Positions 27,423-37,000 of a stretch of DNA of 64,000 bases are shown here, in pieces; position 1 is the stretch's first letter, and each line of letters opens with the position of its first letter. This stretch comes from Azophilus sp965220425 (GTDB lineage Bacteria > Pseudomonadota > Gammaproteobacteria > Pseudomonadales > Azotimanducaceae). The position numbers and the translations under genes were made by a program. Where the stretch lies: positions 1,364,001-1,428,000 of the forward strand of contig OZ244830.1 of NCBI GenBank assembly GCA_965220425.1, in the 5' to 3' direction. Under the pieces are notes generated by a model. It was not told the origin of the DNA, made no database searches, and was given only the letters and a program-made list of their open reading frames with translations.

Positions 27423-27841
27423 CTTGACCCTGACATCGGGCCAGGGCCGCATGAGTCAGTTCCAGGGCGGCTCGGGCGGGCAACTGTGCCAGGCCGCTTT
27501 TGGCCTTGGCCGCCCCGGCGAAAGGGGCCTTTTCCGCGGTTCTGTCGCGGCGCCCCCAATCCCTGTCGTGCGAGGTGAATTCGGGTGCGCAAAACTCGGT
27601 GTAGACTCCCGCCGTCAATGGGGTGATAATTGCGAAGCGAAGGAAGGAGTTGACCCGATTCGTGGGTCTGGTTGCTGTGATTGAGAACTTCTCAAAAGGC
27701 AGGCCGAGTTGCTGTCAGGCTGTCGGGAGGGAGTACGAGCGAATGGCGTGCCCACTAGTGCGGCGCGCCGCGTTACCTGTGGGGCTCGGTTTCGGCTGTA
27801 AAGTCGAACGGGTAACAGGTAAAATTGGCTCGGAAAAGTTG
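27423..27841. other. Gap after the large secreted protein
   Basis: No convincing gene. A weak hairpin GCCCC-GGCGAAA-GGGGC followed by CTTTT near 27516-27536 could be a terminator. Base composition becomes less GC-rich toward the promoter at 27842. Confidence 0.4.
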
Positions 27842-27869
27842 TTGACACTCGCAAGAAGGTTGGCATACT
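27842..27869 (+). promoter_or_regulatory. Sigma-70 promoter for the secreted-protein gene at 28000
   Basis: TTGACA (27842-27847, perfect -35) and CATACT (27864-27869) are separated by 16 bp. Transcription would leave a leader of about 120 nt before the ATG, with GGAG 8 nt upstream of the start. Confidence 0.6.
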
Positions 27870-27999
27870 TCCCCCCTGACACCGGCAGTAGGTCGCAGAC
27901 CCGCGTACCGGAGTGGACGGGAGATCAGCCTCTAGGTCGTTCATAATCAAGCGATAGGGCGGCTGGAACGAAACAAAACTGAACTATGGAGTTGAATCG

Positions 28000-29664
28000 A
28001 TGCTCAACATGACATTCCTACGGAAAGGTGCCGTGTCTTGCGGGCTGGCGTTGCTGCTCGTTCCCGTGTTTGCGGCGGCCACCACGTTACGGCTGGATGG
28101 CAGGCCAGGGCAAGACTCGGAAGCGGCGCTGCGCTATGCCACGGAGACCCTCGGTGCTGCCAACAACATGGGCCGTCAATCAATCGAACTGCTGGACAAC
28201 CTCGACCTTGTCGTGACGCCGCGTCGGGATATTGAGGATTCGGAGAACGTATACCTTCGGGTAGACCTCACCGGCGGGGCCTTTGCTGTCACCCCGATGG
28301 TGGTCGTCGGAACCATCACGGCGTCCATCCCCCCCACGGATCCCGACGATCCTACTACTGCCACGCCTGCGAGATACGAGTTCACGGTGGATTCAGACGC
28401 CCGGCATTCCAGTGGCGGCATAGGGATGAGCTTTGTCGTGTACGAGCTTGATGCAGTTGTGGCTGTACAGATGCAGTTGGTTGGAATCCGGATCGCAGGG
28501 GACGGGTCAGGTAGTGTTGACTTGCCCGGCAATGACATAGGAATCAACGCCGGCGCCAGCGCCATGAGCGCATCCATAACGTCCTATACGAACCCGGATG
28601 ACGCCTTGGACGAGGTGGGCAGGACGAGCACGTTCGCCGGGTCGGGCACGATCATTCACTCGCAAAGCGGCCTGGAGATTGCCTTCAAGCCAGCCGCACC
28701 GGCTCCGACGTCATCCGTCGCATCCGGATTTGTCGAGTTCAGTGGCCCTTGGGCGGCAGCCGACGGCGGACAAGCGCGAGTCGGCTGGCTGGTGACGAGG
28801 GAGAACACGAGTGCCGCATTGAGTCTTCGTCATGCCGCTACCGGTGCCCTCCTTACGGCTGCAAACATCCTCCCGGCTGCTGAAAGCGTCCGGTGGGAAA
28901 TCAACGGGGCATTGGACTTCGGCGCATTCCACGTACTGCCAGAGACGTTTGCAAACGACATGGCGGATCCGCTCATCGCTCCCGCTAACGCTGAGGCAAT
29001 GTGCATGGCAGGAGCCCCGAATGCGGTTGACCGTGGAATGAATGTGGTTGATGCCGACGACGAATTGATAATCGGCGAGGATGGAGCACTCCCTGCGGGC
29101 ACAAACACAGCGCATACGCCCTGGTTGAGCCCGGGTCCCTACCTGTTCTGTATCAACGTGAACCGCATGGGTGAGGACGCCGGCAACACGGTTCAGATTC
29201 CCAATGCGGCATATACCGCGAAGGCATACATCAGAACCAATGCTGTCGCACCGGCCCAGATGGCCGGTGAAGGGGATCTCGGATCGATCAAGCGTGATGG
29301 CGCCACGGTGCACATTTCGTACCTGACGACCTCCGAGAAGCACAACCAGCGCCTGATCATCACCAATCGCGGCAGGTTGCCGATCACCATCACCGATATT
29401 CAGTTCCAGACCGAAGACGGCACGGAAGCATCGCTCTCTGAGCTCGCTTTGGCCGCCGCTGCGATACCTGGTGCCGGCGAAATCGGTGCTGGTGAAACAG
29501 TGATGCACCGGGTCAAAGATATGCTGAGCATAACGGGCGACTCGCGTCGCACGGCCGCGACCCTCAGCTTCAACGCCGTTACGGGCAATATCTCCGTGGC
29601 CACGACGCAGGTGAATCTGTCAGACAGCAGCACCGACACTGTCATGTGGCCCGTCGTCAATTGA
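28000..29664 (+). CDS. Secreted beta-rich protein, paralogue of the protein at 44579
   Basis: 554 aa; signal peptide to about residue 27 (VFAAATTLRLDG). Paralogy with 44579-46198 is clear in the N-terminal signal/LDG region and in the C-terminal 150 residues (YLTTSEKHNQRLIITNRGRL, MLSITGDSRRTAATLSFN, ISVATTQVNLSDSSTDTV). No enzyme motif is visible; it looks like a surface or matrix protein. A strong promoter, a long leader and a perfect terminator suggest high expression. A group II intron 5' end begins immediately after the terminator, as it does behind the paralogue. Confidence 0.8.
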   Translation: MLNMTFLRKGAVSCGLALLLVPVFAAATTLRLDGRPGQDSEAALRYATETLGAANNMGRQSIELLDNLDLVVTPRRDIEDSENVYLRVDLTGGAFAVTPMVVVGTITASIPPTDPDDPTTATPARYEFTVDSDARHSSGGIGMSFVVYELDAVVAVQMQLVGIRIAGDGSGSVDLPGNDIGINAGASAMSASITSYTNPDDALDEVGRTSTFAGSGTIIHSQSGLEIAFKPAAPAPTSSVASGFVEFSGPWAAADGGQARVGWLVTRENTSAALSLRHAATGALLTAANILPAAESVRWEINGALDFGAFHVLPETFANDMADPLIAPANAEAMCMAGAPNAVDRGMNVVDADDELIIGEDGALPAGTNTAHTPWLSPGPYLFCINVNRMGEDAGNTVQIPNAAYTAKAYIRTNAVAPAQMAGEGDLGSIKRDGATVHISYLTTSEKHNQRLIITNRGRLPITITDIQFQTEDGTEASLSELALAAAAIPGAGEIGAGETVMHRVKDMLSITGDSRRTAATLSFNAVTGNISVATTQVNLSDSSTDTVMWPVVN

Positions 29665-29706
29665 TGGCATAACGCCAAGCAGCTAAAAATCCACATACTG
29701 TGGAAG

Positions 29707-29733
29707 AAGGAGGGCGCAAGCCCTCCTTTTTTT
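29707..29733 (+). terminator. Rho-independent terminator with GCAA loop
   Basis: The stem AAGGAGGGC-GCAA-GCCCTCCTT (9 bp, GNRA loop) is followed by a run of seven T. The same hairpin, base for base in its core, terminates the paralogous gene on the minus strand at 44512-44540. A group II intron 5' end abuts the T-run. Confidence 0.92.
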
Positions 29734-30680
29734 GTGTGCCATCCGTGGCGCGCAGCGCCATGCATGGCGCTATTCCAGTTCACGTGGTGGTGGCTGGATG
29801 ACTTGGCGGTGAAAGTCCGCTGCTGGCCCGGCAAGGGGAACAGCTAGCCGAGGGCTGGTCCATCGCGAGGTGGAATCCGAAGGCAGCCTGCTTAACGCTT
29901 GGGCGTCCACGGCAAACCACTGACCCGACGAACAGGAATCGCATACGAGGCAGTGACACGGGATGAGGAGGCAAAATTCTTAGAAGTCCGATACTTGCAC
30001 GGAACGTGTTGCTGTAGTTGCGGCGGGTATAAGTGGGAAGGTCGCGCGTCTTGCCCTGGGAGGGCTGACGACCTGCTGTCTATCAGCTACCGGTGCCGTG
30101 AGGCCCCGGGAGGGGTTGTCAGAAGTCGGCAGACGCCATGGTAGGCGACGGCACCGGTCGCTGAAGGGCGGAACATGGCAGACCGTGAGTAGGCGGTGCG
30201 CTTGATCGAGTTGTGTTGATGGCAGAAGCGGACGCTCCGGCGACGGATGTCCGGAGTCGGGCGGCACCCGGCCGGGACATCGGTTGCGCCGAGCACCTTG
30301 AGGCGAGCGCGGCGCGGACGAAAGCGGAGCCGGCGCTGCTGGAGGCGGTCCTGGACCGTTCGAACATGCGGCGCGCCTTATGATCGGGTCGTACGCAACA
30401 AGGGGGCGGCTGGGGTGGATGGCCTCGGGGTCACGGAGTTGGGCGACCTGTTGAGGCAACACTGGCCGACGATCAAGGCCAAGCTGCTGAATGGGACCTA
30501 CCGGCCGCAGCCGGTGCGTCAGGTGAGCATTCCGAAGCCGAACGGCGGGGAGCGCAAGCTGGGCATACCGACAGTGTTGGACCGGCTCATACAGCAGGCT
30601 CTGCACCAGGCATTAAGTCCGATCTTCGAACCGACGTTTTCCGAGCACAGCTACGGCTTCCGACCGGGGCGCGGCACAGG
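29734..30680 (+). mobile_element. Group II intron remnant, class C-like, 5' part
   Basis: It begins GTGTGCC directly at the end of the terminator T-run. Domain I motifs typical of bacterial group II introns follow: GGATGACTTGGCGGTGAAAG, GGCCCGGCAAGGGGAACAGC, GGTCCATCGCGAGGTGGAAT, and CCCGACGAACAGGAATCGCA. A broken reverse transcriptase gene follows. Domains V/VI and the 3' end are not found. Insertion downstream of a terminator hairpin is the known habit of bacterial class C introns. Related 5' ends lie at 42811, 43459 and 44511 (minus). Confidence 0.82.
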
Positions 30681-30726
30681 GTGCACGGCAACCCTGCCCA
30701 CGAGGCTCTTCGCAAGTCCGCGTTAG
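30219..30726 (+). pseudogene. Group II intron reverse transcriptase/maturase, frameshifted and truncated
   Basis: From the ATG at 30219 the frame encodes the N-terminal part to LLEAVLDRSNMRRA. One extra T at about 30378 breaks the frame; the next frame continues YDRVVRNKGAAGVDG, then RT motifs YRPQPVRQVSIPKPNGGERK, LGIPTVLDRLIQQAL and HSYGFRPGRG. The sequence is cut near 30680, before the catalytic YADD block, and the downstream DNA is unrelated. It cannot encode an active maturase. Confidence 0.88.
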
Positions 30727-30791
30727 GTTACAACCTCTATTTTCGAAGATCGGCAAGTGCGCCGATCGGTGGGATATCTGGAGGAGGACAT

Positions 30792-31082
30792 GTGTTAACG
30801 GCAGATCTGTGGAGTATTGCCTTGACGCTGCTGGGGATTCTGATTGCTTTTTCCGGTTTGTACTGGAGGATAAGGAGTGAGAGAATTCGAGCAGAGGAGA
30901 AGGCGGAGGAGAGAAGAGATACGCAGATCGCCTCAATCGCAGAGTCGATGAAAAAGGAGATAGATCAGCTTCGAGATCAAGTGCAAGCCAGCGACCAGCG
31001 GCTGAGCGAACTGGATTCCGGCTCACAGCGCGCCATCGGTCGAATTGAGGGGATGCTTGAAGCCATGCGTGAGCCGAAATAG
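30792..31082 (+). CDS. Small membrane-anchored coiled-coil protein
   Basis: 96 aa from a GTG with GGAGGA 5 nt upstream. The N-terminus VLTADLWSIALTLLGILIAF is a membrane helix, followed by a charged coiled coil (RIRAEEKAEERRDTQIASIA, then IDQLRDQVQASDQRLSELDS). It is the least repetitive member of the N-terminal-TM set. A second small coiled-coil gene follows 30 nt later in the same direction, so the two may form an operon. Function unknown. Confidence 0.65.
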   Translation: MLTADLWSIALTLLGILIAFSGLYWRIRSERIRAEEKAEERRDTQIASIAESMKKEIDQLRDQVQASDQRLSELDSGSQRAIGRIEGMLEAMREPK

Positions 31083-31112
31083 CGTCTTGAGAGAAGTGAG
31101 AAGGTGCCAGAT

Positions 31113-31334
31113 ATGGGAACTGAGAGAAACCGTTCGAATTCCGATTCGGCATGCTGTCATGCGGGAATACTCAGCGAAGATCTCCAGAGGAGCTTTGAGC
31201 GTACCCGAAAGGCATTGCAGGACAGGAACGAGTCGATTGCCAGGGTTACACGCTCGCTTGATGAGTTGGTCGAAGTCTTCGACAAGGCCGTTACGACTTT
31301 TCGCAAAACCGCTCCGATTGATCGAACGAATTGA
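31113..31334 (+). CDS. Small soluble coiled-coil protein
   Basis: 73 aa, with GAGAAGG 8 nt before the ATG. After a polar N-terminus there is one amphipathic helix (SFERTRKALQDRNESIARVT, then RSLDELVEVFDKAVTTFRK). No membrane segment. It follows the TM coiled-coil gene closely and may be its partner. Confidence is limited by its size and by overlap with an open frame on the other strand. Confidence 0.45.
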   Translation: MGTERNRSNSDSACCHAGILSEDLQRSFERTRKALQDRNESIARVTRSLDELVEVFDKAVTTFRKTAPIDRTN

Positions 31335-31750
31335 TTCGCCTTGAGGTACTGCTCCAGGCGCGGTGCGAATCGGGCGGCTGTCTGACCCGCCCGTGCCAGT
31401 TCGCTTGGTCGCACGTAGTCGAAGATAAAGATGATGCGGTCCTCGGCCCCCTTGTCGTCGATGCGGCCGACCACCGGGATGCGGTTCGGCACGATGCCGA
31501 TCATGGCGCCCCACTGGAAATCGATGCGCACATCCTTGAGCTGCGGATAGACCTTCAGCATGCGCGGCAGGATATAGCCCTTGATATCCGCCGGATTGAC
31601 CTGGCTGGCGACTTCATCGGAAAGGGGTTCTGGTGCTTCTTCGCCTATGCCGTCGAGTTTGATGGTCACAGCCTCGGCCGATCCTGGGTCGAGCAAGAAC
31701 ACACGCCCCGAGACTAAAGTCGCGGCCCCGAATTTCTTGATGCTCAGCAT
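31157..31750 (-). pseudogene. In-frame chimera of three gene fragments
   Basis: A single open frame starting MLSIKKFGAATLVSGRVFLL joins three unrelated pieces. First, a signal-peptide/LDG N-terminus resembling the secreted proteins at 28000 and 44579 (TIKLDG). Second, a short C-terminal-region piece of a DAO-type FAD amino-acid oxidase (ILPRMLKVYPQLKDVRIDFQ, WGAMIGIVPNRIPVVGRI). Third, the tail of an aspartyl/asparaginyl beta-hydroxylase (EDRIIFIFDYVRPSELARAG) matching the gene at 48671. Beyond about 31340 it only reads antisense to the coiled-coil gene. A start codon with a purine-rich region is present, so the hybrid could be translated. Confidence 0.65.
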
Positions 31751-31863
31751 TTTCCGCGCTCCGCCATGCCAGCCAAGTTCTGGCGCGGACGATCATCGTC
31801 AAGTCTTCTAGCCATTGTCGCACGTGCAGGATGAATCACCCGATCTGCCCGACCGGGCAGCAA

Positions 31864-31892
31864 TTGACCAGCCATTGGACGGTATCCTTAAT
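31864..31892 (+). promoter_or_regulatory. Probable promoter of the NYN-domain gene
   Basis: TTGACC and CTTAAT are spaced by 17 bp, ending 39 bp before the ATG at 31932. The hairpin CTGCCC-GACC-GGGCAG sits just upstream. Confidence 0.4.
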
Positions 31893-31931
31893 GTAGAATT
31901 CAACGAGTGAACGTAACCGGTCTGAATCCAT

Positions 31932-32564
31932 ATGGATCGCGTTTTTATCTATTGGGACAATTCGAATATCTTTCACGAGGCGCAACGCTTGGCTGAGGAG
32001 CAGGGAGAGGGCTCCGGAGCCAGATATCGGGTACGAATACATTTTGATAATCTGCTGCGTTTGGCACATGCGGATCGTCCTTTGCAGAAGGCTGTTGCGG
32101 CGGGCTCCGTGCCACCTGAGATGCGCCAGTTGTGGAATCGCATGGAGCGTACCGGAGTCGAAGTCCGTCTGATCGATCGGGGGACTCCTGACCGAGGGGA
32201 ACAGGAGATGCCCGATCGCATTCTACAATTGCGCATGTTGGAAGACGCTCTTGATTTCAATGGTGATCCCGGAATCGTTGTGTTACTAACGGGTGATGGT
32301 GCTGGCTACCTGGAAGGTGCTGGCTTTCATAGCACGCTAGAGCGCATGTACAATCGTGGATGGCGCGTAGAAATCCTGTCGTGGGCGCATTCCACCAACC
32401 AACGCATGCGGCAATGGGCCGAAGCAAATGGCATATTCGTCGCATTGGACGATTTCTACCATTCGATTACTTTTATGAACCCATCTCGTCCAGGATTCGA
32501 GTTTGCGCGTGAGCGCGAACCGGCAGCATTGGATCTGTCGATAAGACAGCTTTCTCGATCCTGA
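31932..32564 (+). CDS. NYN-domain (DUF88/LabA-like) putative ribonuclease
   Basis: 210 aa. PIN-like NYN signature at the N-terminus (VFIYWDNSNIFHEAQ), an internal ILQLRMLEDAL segment, then VVLLTGDGAGYLEGAGFHST, with acidic residues (Asp9, plus the Asp of TGDG) placed as in NYN nucleases. Such proteins are thought to cut RNA. It is less GC-rich than its neighbours, which suggests transfer. It stands alone behind the chimeric ORF; a second, truncated NYN gene lies at 47341. Confidence 0.85.
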   Translation: MDRVFIYWDNSNIFHEAQRLAEEQGEGSGARYRVRIHFDNLLRLAHADRPLQKAVAAGSVPPEMRQLWNRMERTGVEVRLIDRGTPDRGEQEMPDRILQLRMLEDALDFNGDPGIVVLLTGDGAGYLEGAGFHSTLERMYNRGWRVEILSWAHSTNQRMRQWAEANGIFVALDDFYHSITFMNPSRPGFEFAREREPAALDLSIRQLSRS

Positions 32565-32862
32565 CAGGTTCGCAACGTTCCCGTTTAGGTGGTCACACTA
32601 TCTTGGTCAGGTCGCTAACCCGACCTGTTCACGAAATTCGATTGTATAGGTCTGCTGAGCGCAGGACGAACTGGTTTTTGCTTGAAACGGTGGTGACTTG
32701 GGGCCAGAAACCGGGCTGCCTTGGCGGCTTCGATCTTCTGCCGATTTGAATTTGCACCCTATTCTGATTAAATCAACGGGATAGAGTCAGCCGTTGAATA
32801 AGCGATAAAGACGCTGTCGCGCATGGTCTGTTCCTTGCGCAACGTAGAGGGGGTGCTGTCAC
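32565..32862. other. Gap between NYN gene and ompA-like gene
   Basis: Relatively AT-rich. A hairpin CAGGTCG-CTAACC-CGACCTG at about 32608-32628 may end the NYN transcript, although no T-run follows. No gene seen. Confidence 0.4.
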
Positions 32863-34029
32863 ATGTTCCGTTTATCCTCAATTGCCGCAATTGGCTTTTT
32901 GGCCGTCATTCCGTTCCTCGCCCAAGCCCGGGAGAATCCGGAAGCCGGGCAGTGGTTCCTGTCGCCCCTGGGCGCCGTGATGGATTCGCCGAACGATTAC
33001 GATATCGGCAACATGGCCGGCGGCGGCATCGGCATCGGCTACGGGTTCACCGACAGCCTCGCGGCTGAGGTGTCCTATCTCACCTGGGATGGTGATGACG
33101 GCGACGGCAATACCACCTGGATCACCGGTTTGTGGTCGCTCCCCAAAGCCAGCAAGCGTTTTCAACCGTTCGTGCTTCTCGGCGGGGGGCGCAGCAAATT
33201 CGATCTCCCGGGGGAGGATAGCGATACCCGCGCCCAGTTCTTCGGCGGCTTCGGCGCATTCGGCGATCTCGGTGAACGAATCTCCTGGCGCGGCGATTTC
33301 CGGGCCGTAAAAACCGATGGCGCCGGCGCGGTCGACCCGTTCGGGCAGCTCGGCATTACGGTGTTCCTCGGCAAGGTTTCGCCCTATCCGCTGCGGGACA
33401 GCGACGGCGACGGCGTGCCGGACATCGACGACAAGTGCCCGGATACTCCCCCGGGCGTGCCCGTCGACGAAGATGGCTGTGAGTTCCCGCGGGATTCGGA
33501 CGGCGACGGGGTAGCGGACGACCGGGACGCCTGCCCGGACACCCCGGCCGGTGTTGCGGTCGATAGCCGGGGCTGCCCGCTCGACAGCGACGGGGACGGT
33601 GTGCCGGACTACAGGGACAAGTGCCCGGACACGCGGGCCGGCGCCATGCTGGACGAAGACGGCTGCTACGCGCATCCGGAAGAGCCCGTTACGTTCACCG
33701 TACTCTTCGACACGGACAAGTCCGACATCCGGGCCGACCAGGAATCGACGATACGCCGGGGCCTGGAAATGCTGCGCAAGTACCCGATTACCGATGCCGT
33801 CATCGAAGGGCATGCAGACTGGCGCGCGAGCCAGGCGCATAACCAGCCGCTCTCGGAGCGTCGCGCGGAGAGCGTGCGCGACTATCTCGTGGCGGGCGGC
33901 ATCGATCCGCATCGCCTGACGACCGTCGGCCATGGCGAGTTGCAGCCTGCCGCCGACAACCGTACCCCCGAAGGGATGCAGCGGAACCGCCGCGCCACGA
34001 CGATAACGGTTCAGGTTCAGGCGGATTGA
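32863..34029 (+). CDS. OmpA-family outer membrane protein with TSP3 repeats
   Basis: 388 aa; signal peptide ending AQA. An eight-stranded barrel-like N-terminal domain (about 25-175) is followed by three thrombospondin type 3 calcium repeats (DSDGDGVPDIDDKCPDT and two variants) and a C-terminal OmpA peptidoglycan-binding domain (FDTDKSDIRADQE, GHADWRASQAHNQPLSERRA, with the conserved Asp and Arg). It anchors the outer membrane to the wall. The autotransporter gene follows 65 bp later in the same direction. Confidence 0.92.
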   Translation: MFRLSSIAAIGFLAVIPFLAQARENPEAGQWFLSPLGAVMDSPNDYDIGNMAGGGIGIGYGFTDSLAAEVSYLTWDGDDGDGNTTWITGLWSLPKASKRFQPFVLLGGGRSKFDLPGEDSDTRAQFFGGFGAFGDLGERISWRGDFRAVKTDGAGAVDPFGQLGITVFLGKVSPYPLRDSDGDGVPDIDDKCPDTPPGVPVDEDGCEFPRDSDGDGVADDRDACPDTPAGVAVDSRGCPLDSDGDGVPDYRDKCPDTRAGAMLDEDGCYAHPEEPVTFTVLFDTDKSDIRADQESTIRRGLEMLRKYPITDAVIEGHADWRASQAHNQPLSERRAESVRDYLVAGGIDPHRLTTVGHGELQPAADNRTPEGMQRNRRATTITVQVQAD

Positions 34030-34094
34030 GCACGCCGGTATTGTAAATTCGCGTGCGTAAGCGTGACGTGCAACAGCGTGAAAGGAGCGATCGA

Positions 34095-37000
34095 ATGTTT
34101 ACCCGAAAATCGGATGCGCGAGTGCCTGACATGAGTTCCGGTGCCCAGGTTCGCATGACAACCGCCCTCCGGCGTTCGTCTGTTCTCGCCGTACGAACGC
34201 TGTTGCTGGCCGTCGTTGCGGCGGCGTGGCTGATGCCGCAGGACGTAGCCGCCCAGCCGCCAAGGATCCTGCAGCCGCTGGAGGACCTCAGGCTGGCGGT
34301 CGACGCCGGTCCGCATGTGGTGGATCTGCGCGGCGTCTACTGGGGCGAGCTCGAGGATTGCGACGCGGTGTCTTCGGACGAGAGCGTCGTCACCGCCGAC
34401 GTGGTGAACGGTTACGACCTGGTCGTTACGCCGGTGGGCGTCGGGCATGCCACCATCACGGCCAGCGCATCGAACGAGTTCGGCAGTGTGGAACACGACT
34501 TTGACGTCATGGTCGTTAATGTGCCCCCGGAGGCGGTGGGCGAGTTGCCTGACCTCACCATCACTGTCGGCGAAGCCCCCGTTTCCATCGACCTTGCGGA
34601 GGCCTTCACGGGCGGCGCGCTGATGTTCACGGGCTCGTCTTCCGCCGAACACCTGGCGAGCGTTTCCATAGACGGCTACATGGCGACGGTCACGGCGGTT
34701 GCCGCCGGTACGGCGACCGTGATCCTGTCGGCATCGAACAGCGAAGGCACGGCCGAGCACATGTTTACCGTCACCGTCAAGGACCAGTTGCCCATGGCGG
34801 TGGGCACGCTGCCGGATCTGACCGTCAAGACCGGTGACGATCCCGTTGCGGTCGATGTGGCGCCGGCCTTCTCCGGCACCGCGCTGAATTTCTCGGCGAT
34901 GTCGTCCGCCGAAGGCGTGGCGGTCGTCTCGACCACCGGCGCAACGGTGACGGTCACGGCGGTTGCCGCGGGCACGGCGACGGTCACGGTGACGGCGGCG
35001 AACAGCGCGGGCAGCGCCGAGCAGAGCTTCACGGTCACCGTGGAGGATGCGCCGCCCGTGCCGCCCATGGCAGTGGGCACGCTGCCGGATCTGACCCTCA
35101 AGACCGGCGACGATCCCGTTGCGGTCGAGGTGGCGCCGGCCTTCTCCGGCACCGCGCTGAATTTCTCGGCGATGTCGTCCGCCGAAGACGTGGCGGTCGT
35201 CTCGACCGGCGGCGCAACGGTGACGGTCACGGCGGTTGCCGCCGGCACGGCGACGGTCACGGTGACGGCGGCGAACAGCGCGGGCAGCGCCGAGCAGAGC
35301 TTCCTGGTCAGCGTGGAGGATGCGCCGCCCATGGCGGTGGGCACGCTGCCGGATCTGACGGTCAAGGCCGGTGACGATCCCGTTGCGGTCGATGTGGCGC
35401 CGGCCTTCTCCGGCACCGCGCTGAATTTCTCGGCGATGTCGTCCGCCGAGGGCATGGCGGCCGTCTCGACCGACGGCGCAACGGTGACGGTCACGGCGGT
35501 TGCCGCGGGCATGGCGACGGTCACGGTGACGGCGACGAACAGCGCGGGCAGCGCCGGGCAGAGCTTCACGGTCACCGTGGAGGATGTGCCGCCCATGCCA
35601 GTCGGCACGCTGCCGGGTCTGATCGTCAAGGCCGGTGACGATCCCGTTGCGGTCGATGTGGCGCCGGCCTTCTCCGGCACCGCGCTGAATTTCTCGGCGA
35701 TGTCGTCTGCCGACGGCATGGCGGCCGTCTCGACCGACGGCGCAACGGTGACGGTCACGGCGGTTGCCGCCGGCACGGCGACGGTCACGGTCACGGCGAT
35801 GAACAGCGCGGGCAGCGCCGAGCAGAGCTTCCTGGTCAGCGTGGAGGATGTGCCGCCCATGGCGGTGGGCACGCTGCCGGACCTGGCCGTCAAGGCCGGT
35901 GACGATCCCGTTGCGGTCGAGGTGGCGCCGGCCTTTTCCGGCACTGCGCTGAATTTCTCGGCGATGTCGTCTGCCGACGGCATGGCGGACGTCTCGACCG
36001 ACGCCGCAACGGTGACGGTCACGGCGGTTGCCGCGGGCACGGCGACCGTCACGGTAACGGCGACGAACAGCGCGGGCAGCGCCGAGCAGAGCTTCCTGGT
36101 CAGCGTGGAGGATGTGCCGCCCATGGCGGTGGGCACGCTGCCGGACCTGGCCGTCAAGGCCGGTGACGATCCCGTTGCGGTCGATGTAGCGCCGGCCTTT
36201 TCCGGCACTGCGCTGAATTTCTCGGCGATATCGTCCGCCGACGGCATGGCGGTCGTCTCGACCGACGCCGCAACGGTGACGGTCACGGCAGTTGCCGCCG
36301 GCACGGCGACGGTCACCGTGACGGCGACGAACAGCGCGGGCAGCGCCGAGCAGAGCTTCACGGTCAGCGTGGAGGATGTGCCGCCCATGGCGGTGGGCAC
36401 GCTGCCGGATCTGACCGTCAAGGCCGGTGACGATCCCGTTGCGGTCGATGTAGCGCCGGCCTTTTCCGGCACTGCGCTGAATTTCTCGGCGATGTCGTCT
36501 GCCGACGGCATGGCGGACGTCTCGACCGACGCCGCAACGGTGACGGTCACGGCGGTTGCCGCGGGCATGGCGACGGTCACCGTGACGGCGACGAACAGCG
36601 CGGGCAGCGCCGAGCAGAGCTTCACGGTCACCGTGGAGGATGTGCCGCCCATGGCGGTGGGCACGCTGCCGGATCTGACCGTCAAGGCCGGTGACGATCC
36701 CGTTGCGGTCGATGTAGCGCCGGCCTTTTCCGGCACTGCGCTGAATTTCTCGGCGATGTCGTCTGCCGACGGCATGGCGGACGTCTCGACCGACGGCGCA
36801 ACGGTGACGGTCACGGCGGTTGCCGCCGGCATGGCGACGGTCACGGTGACGGCGACGAACAGCGCGGGCAGCGCCGGGCAGAGCTTCACGGTCACCGTGG
36901 AGGATGTGCCGCCCATGGCGGTGGGCACGCTGCCGGACCTGGCCGTCAAGGCCGGTGACGATCCCGTTGCGGTCGAGGTGGCGCCGGCCTTTTCCGGCAC

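Noticed and set aside
31023..31514. 163-aa minus-strand frame overlapping the small coiled-coil genes
   Set aside because: It reads beta-hydroxylase DNA out of frame and then antisense to the coiled-coil genes.
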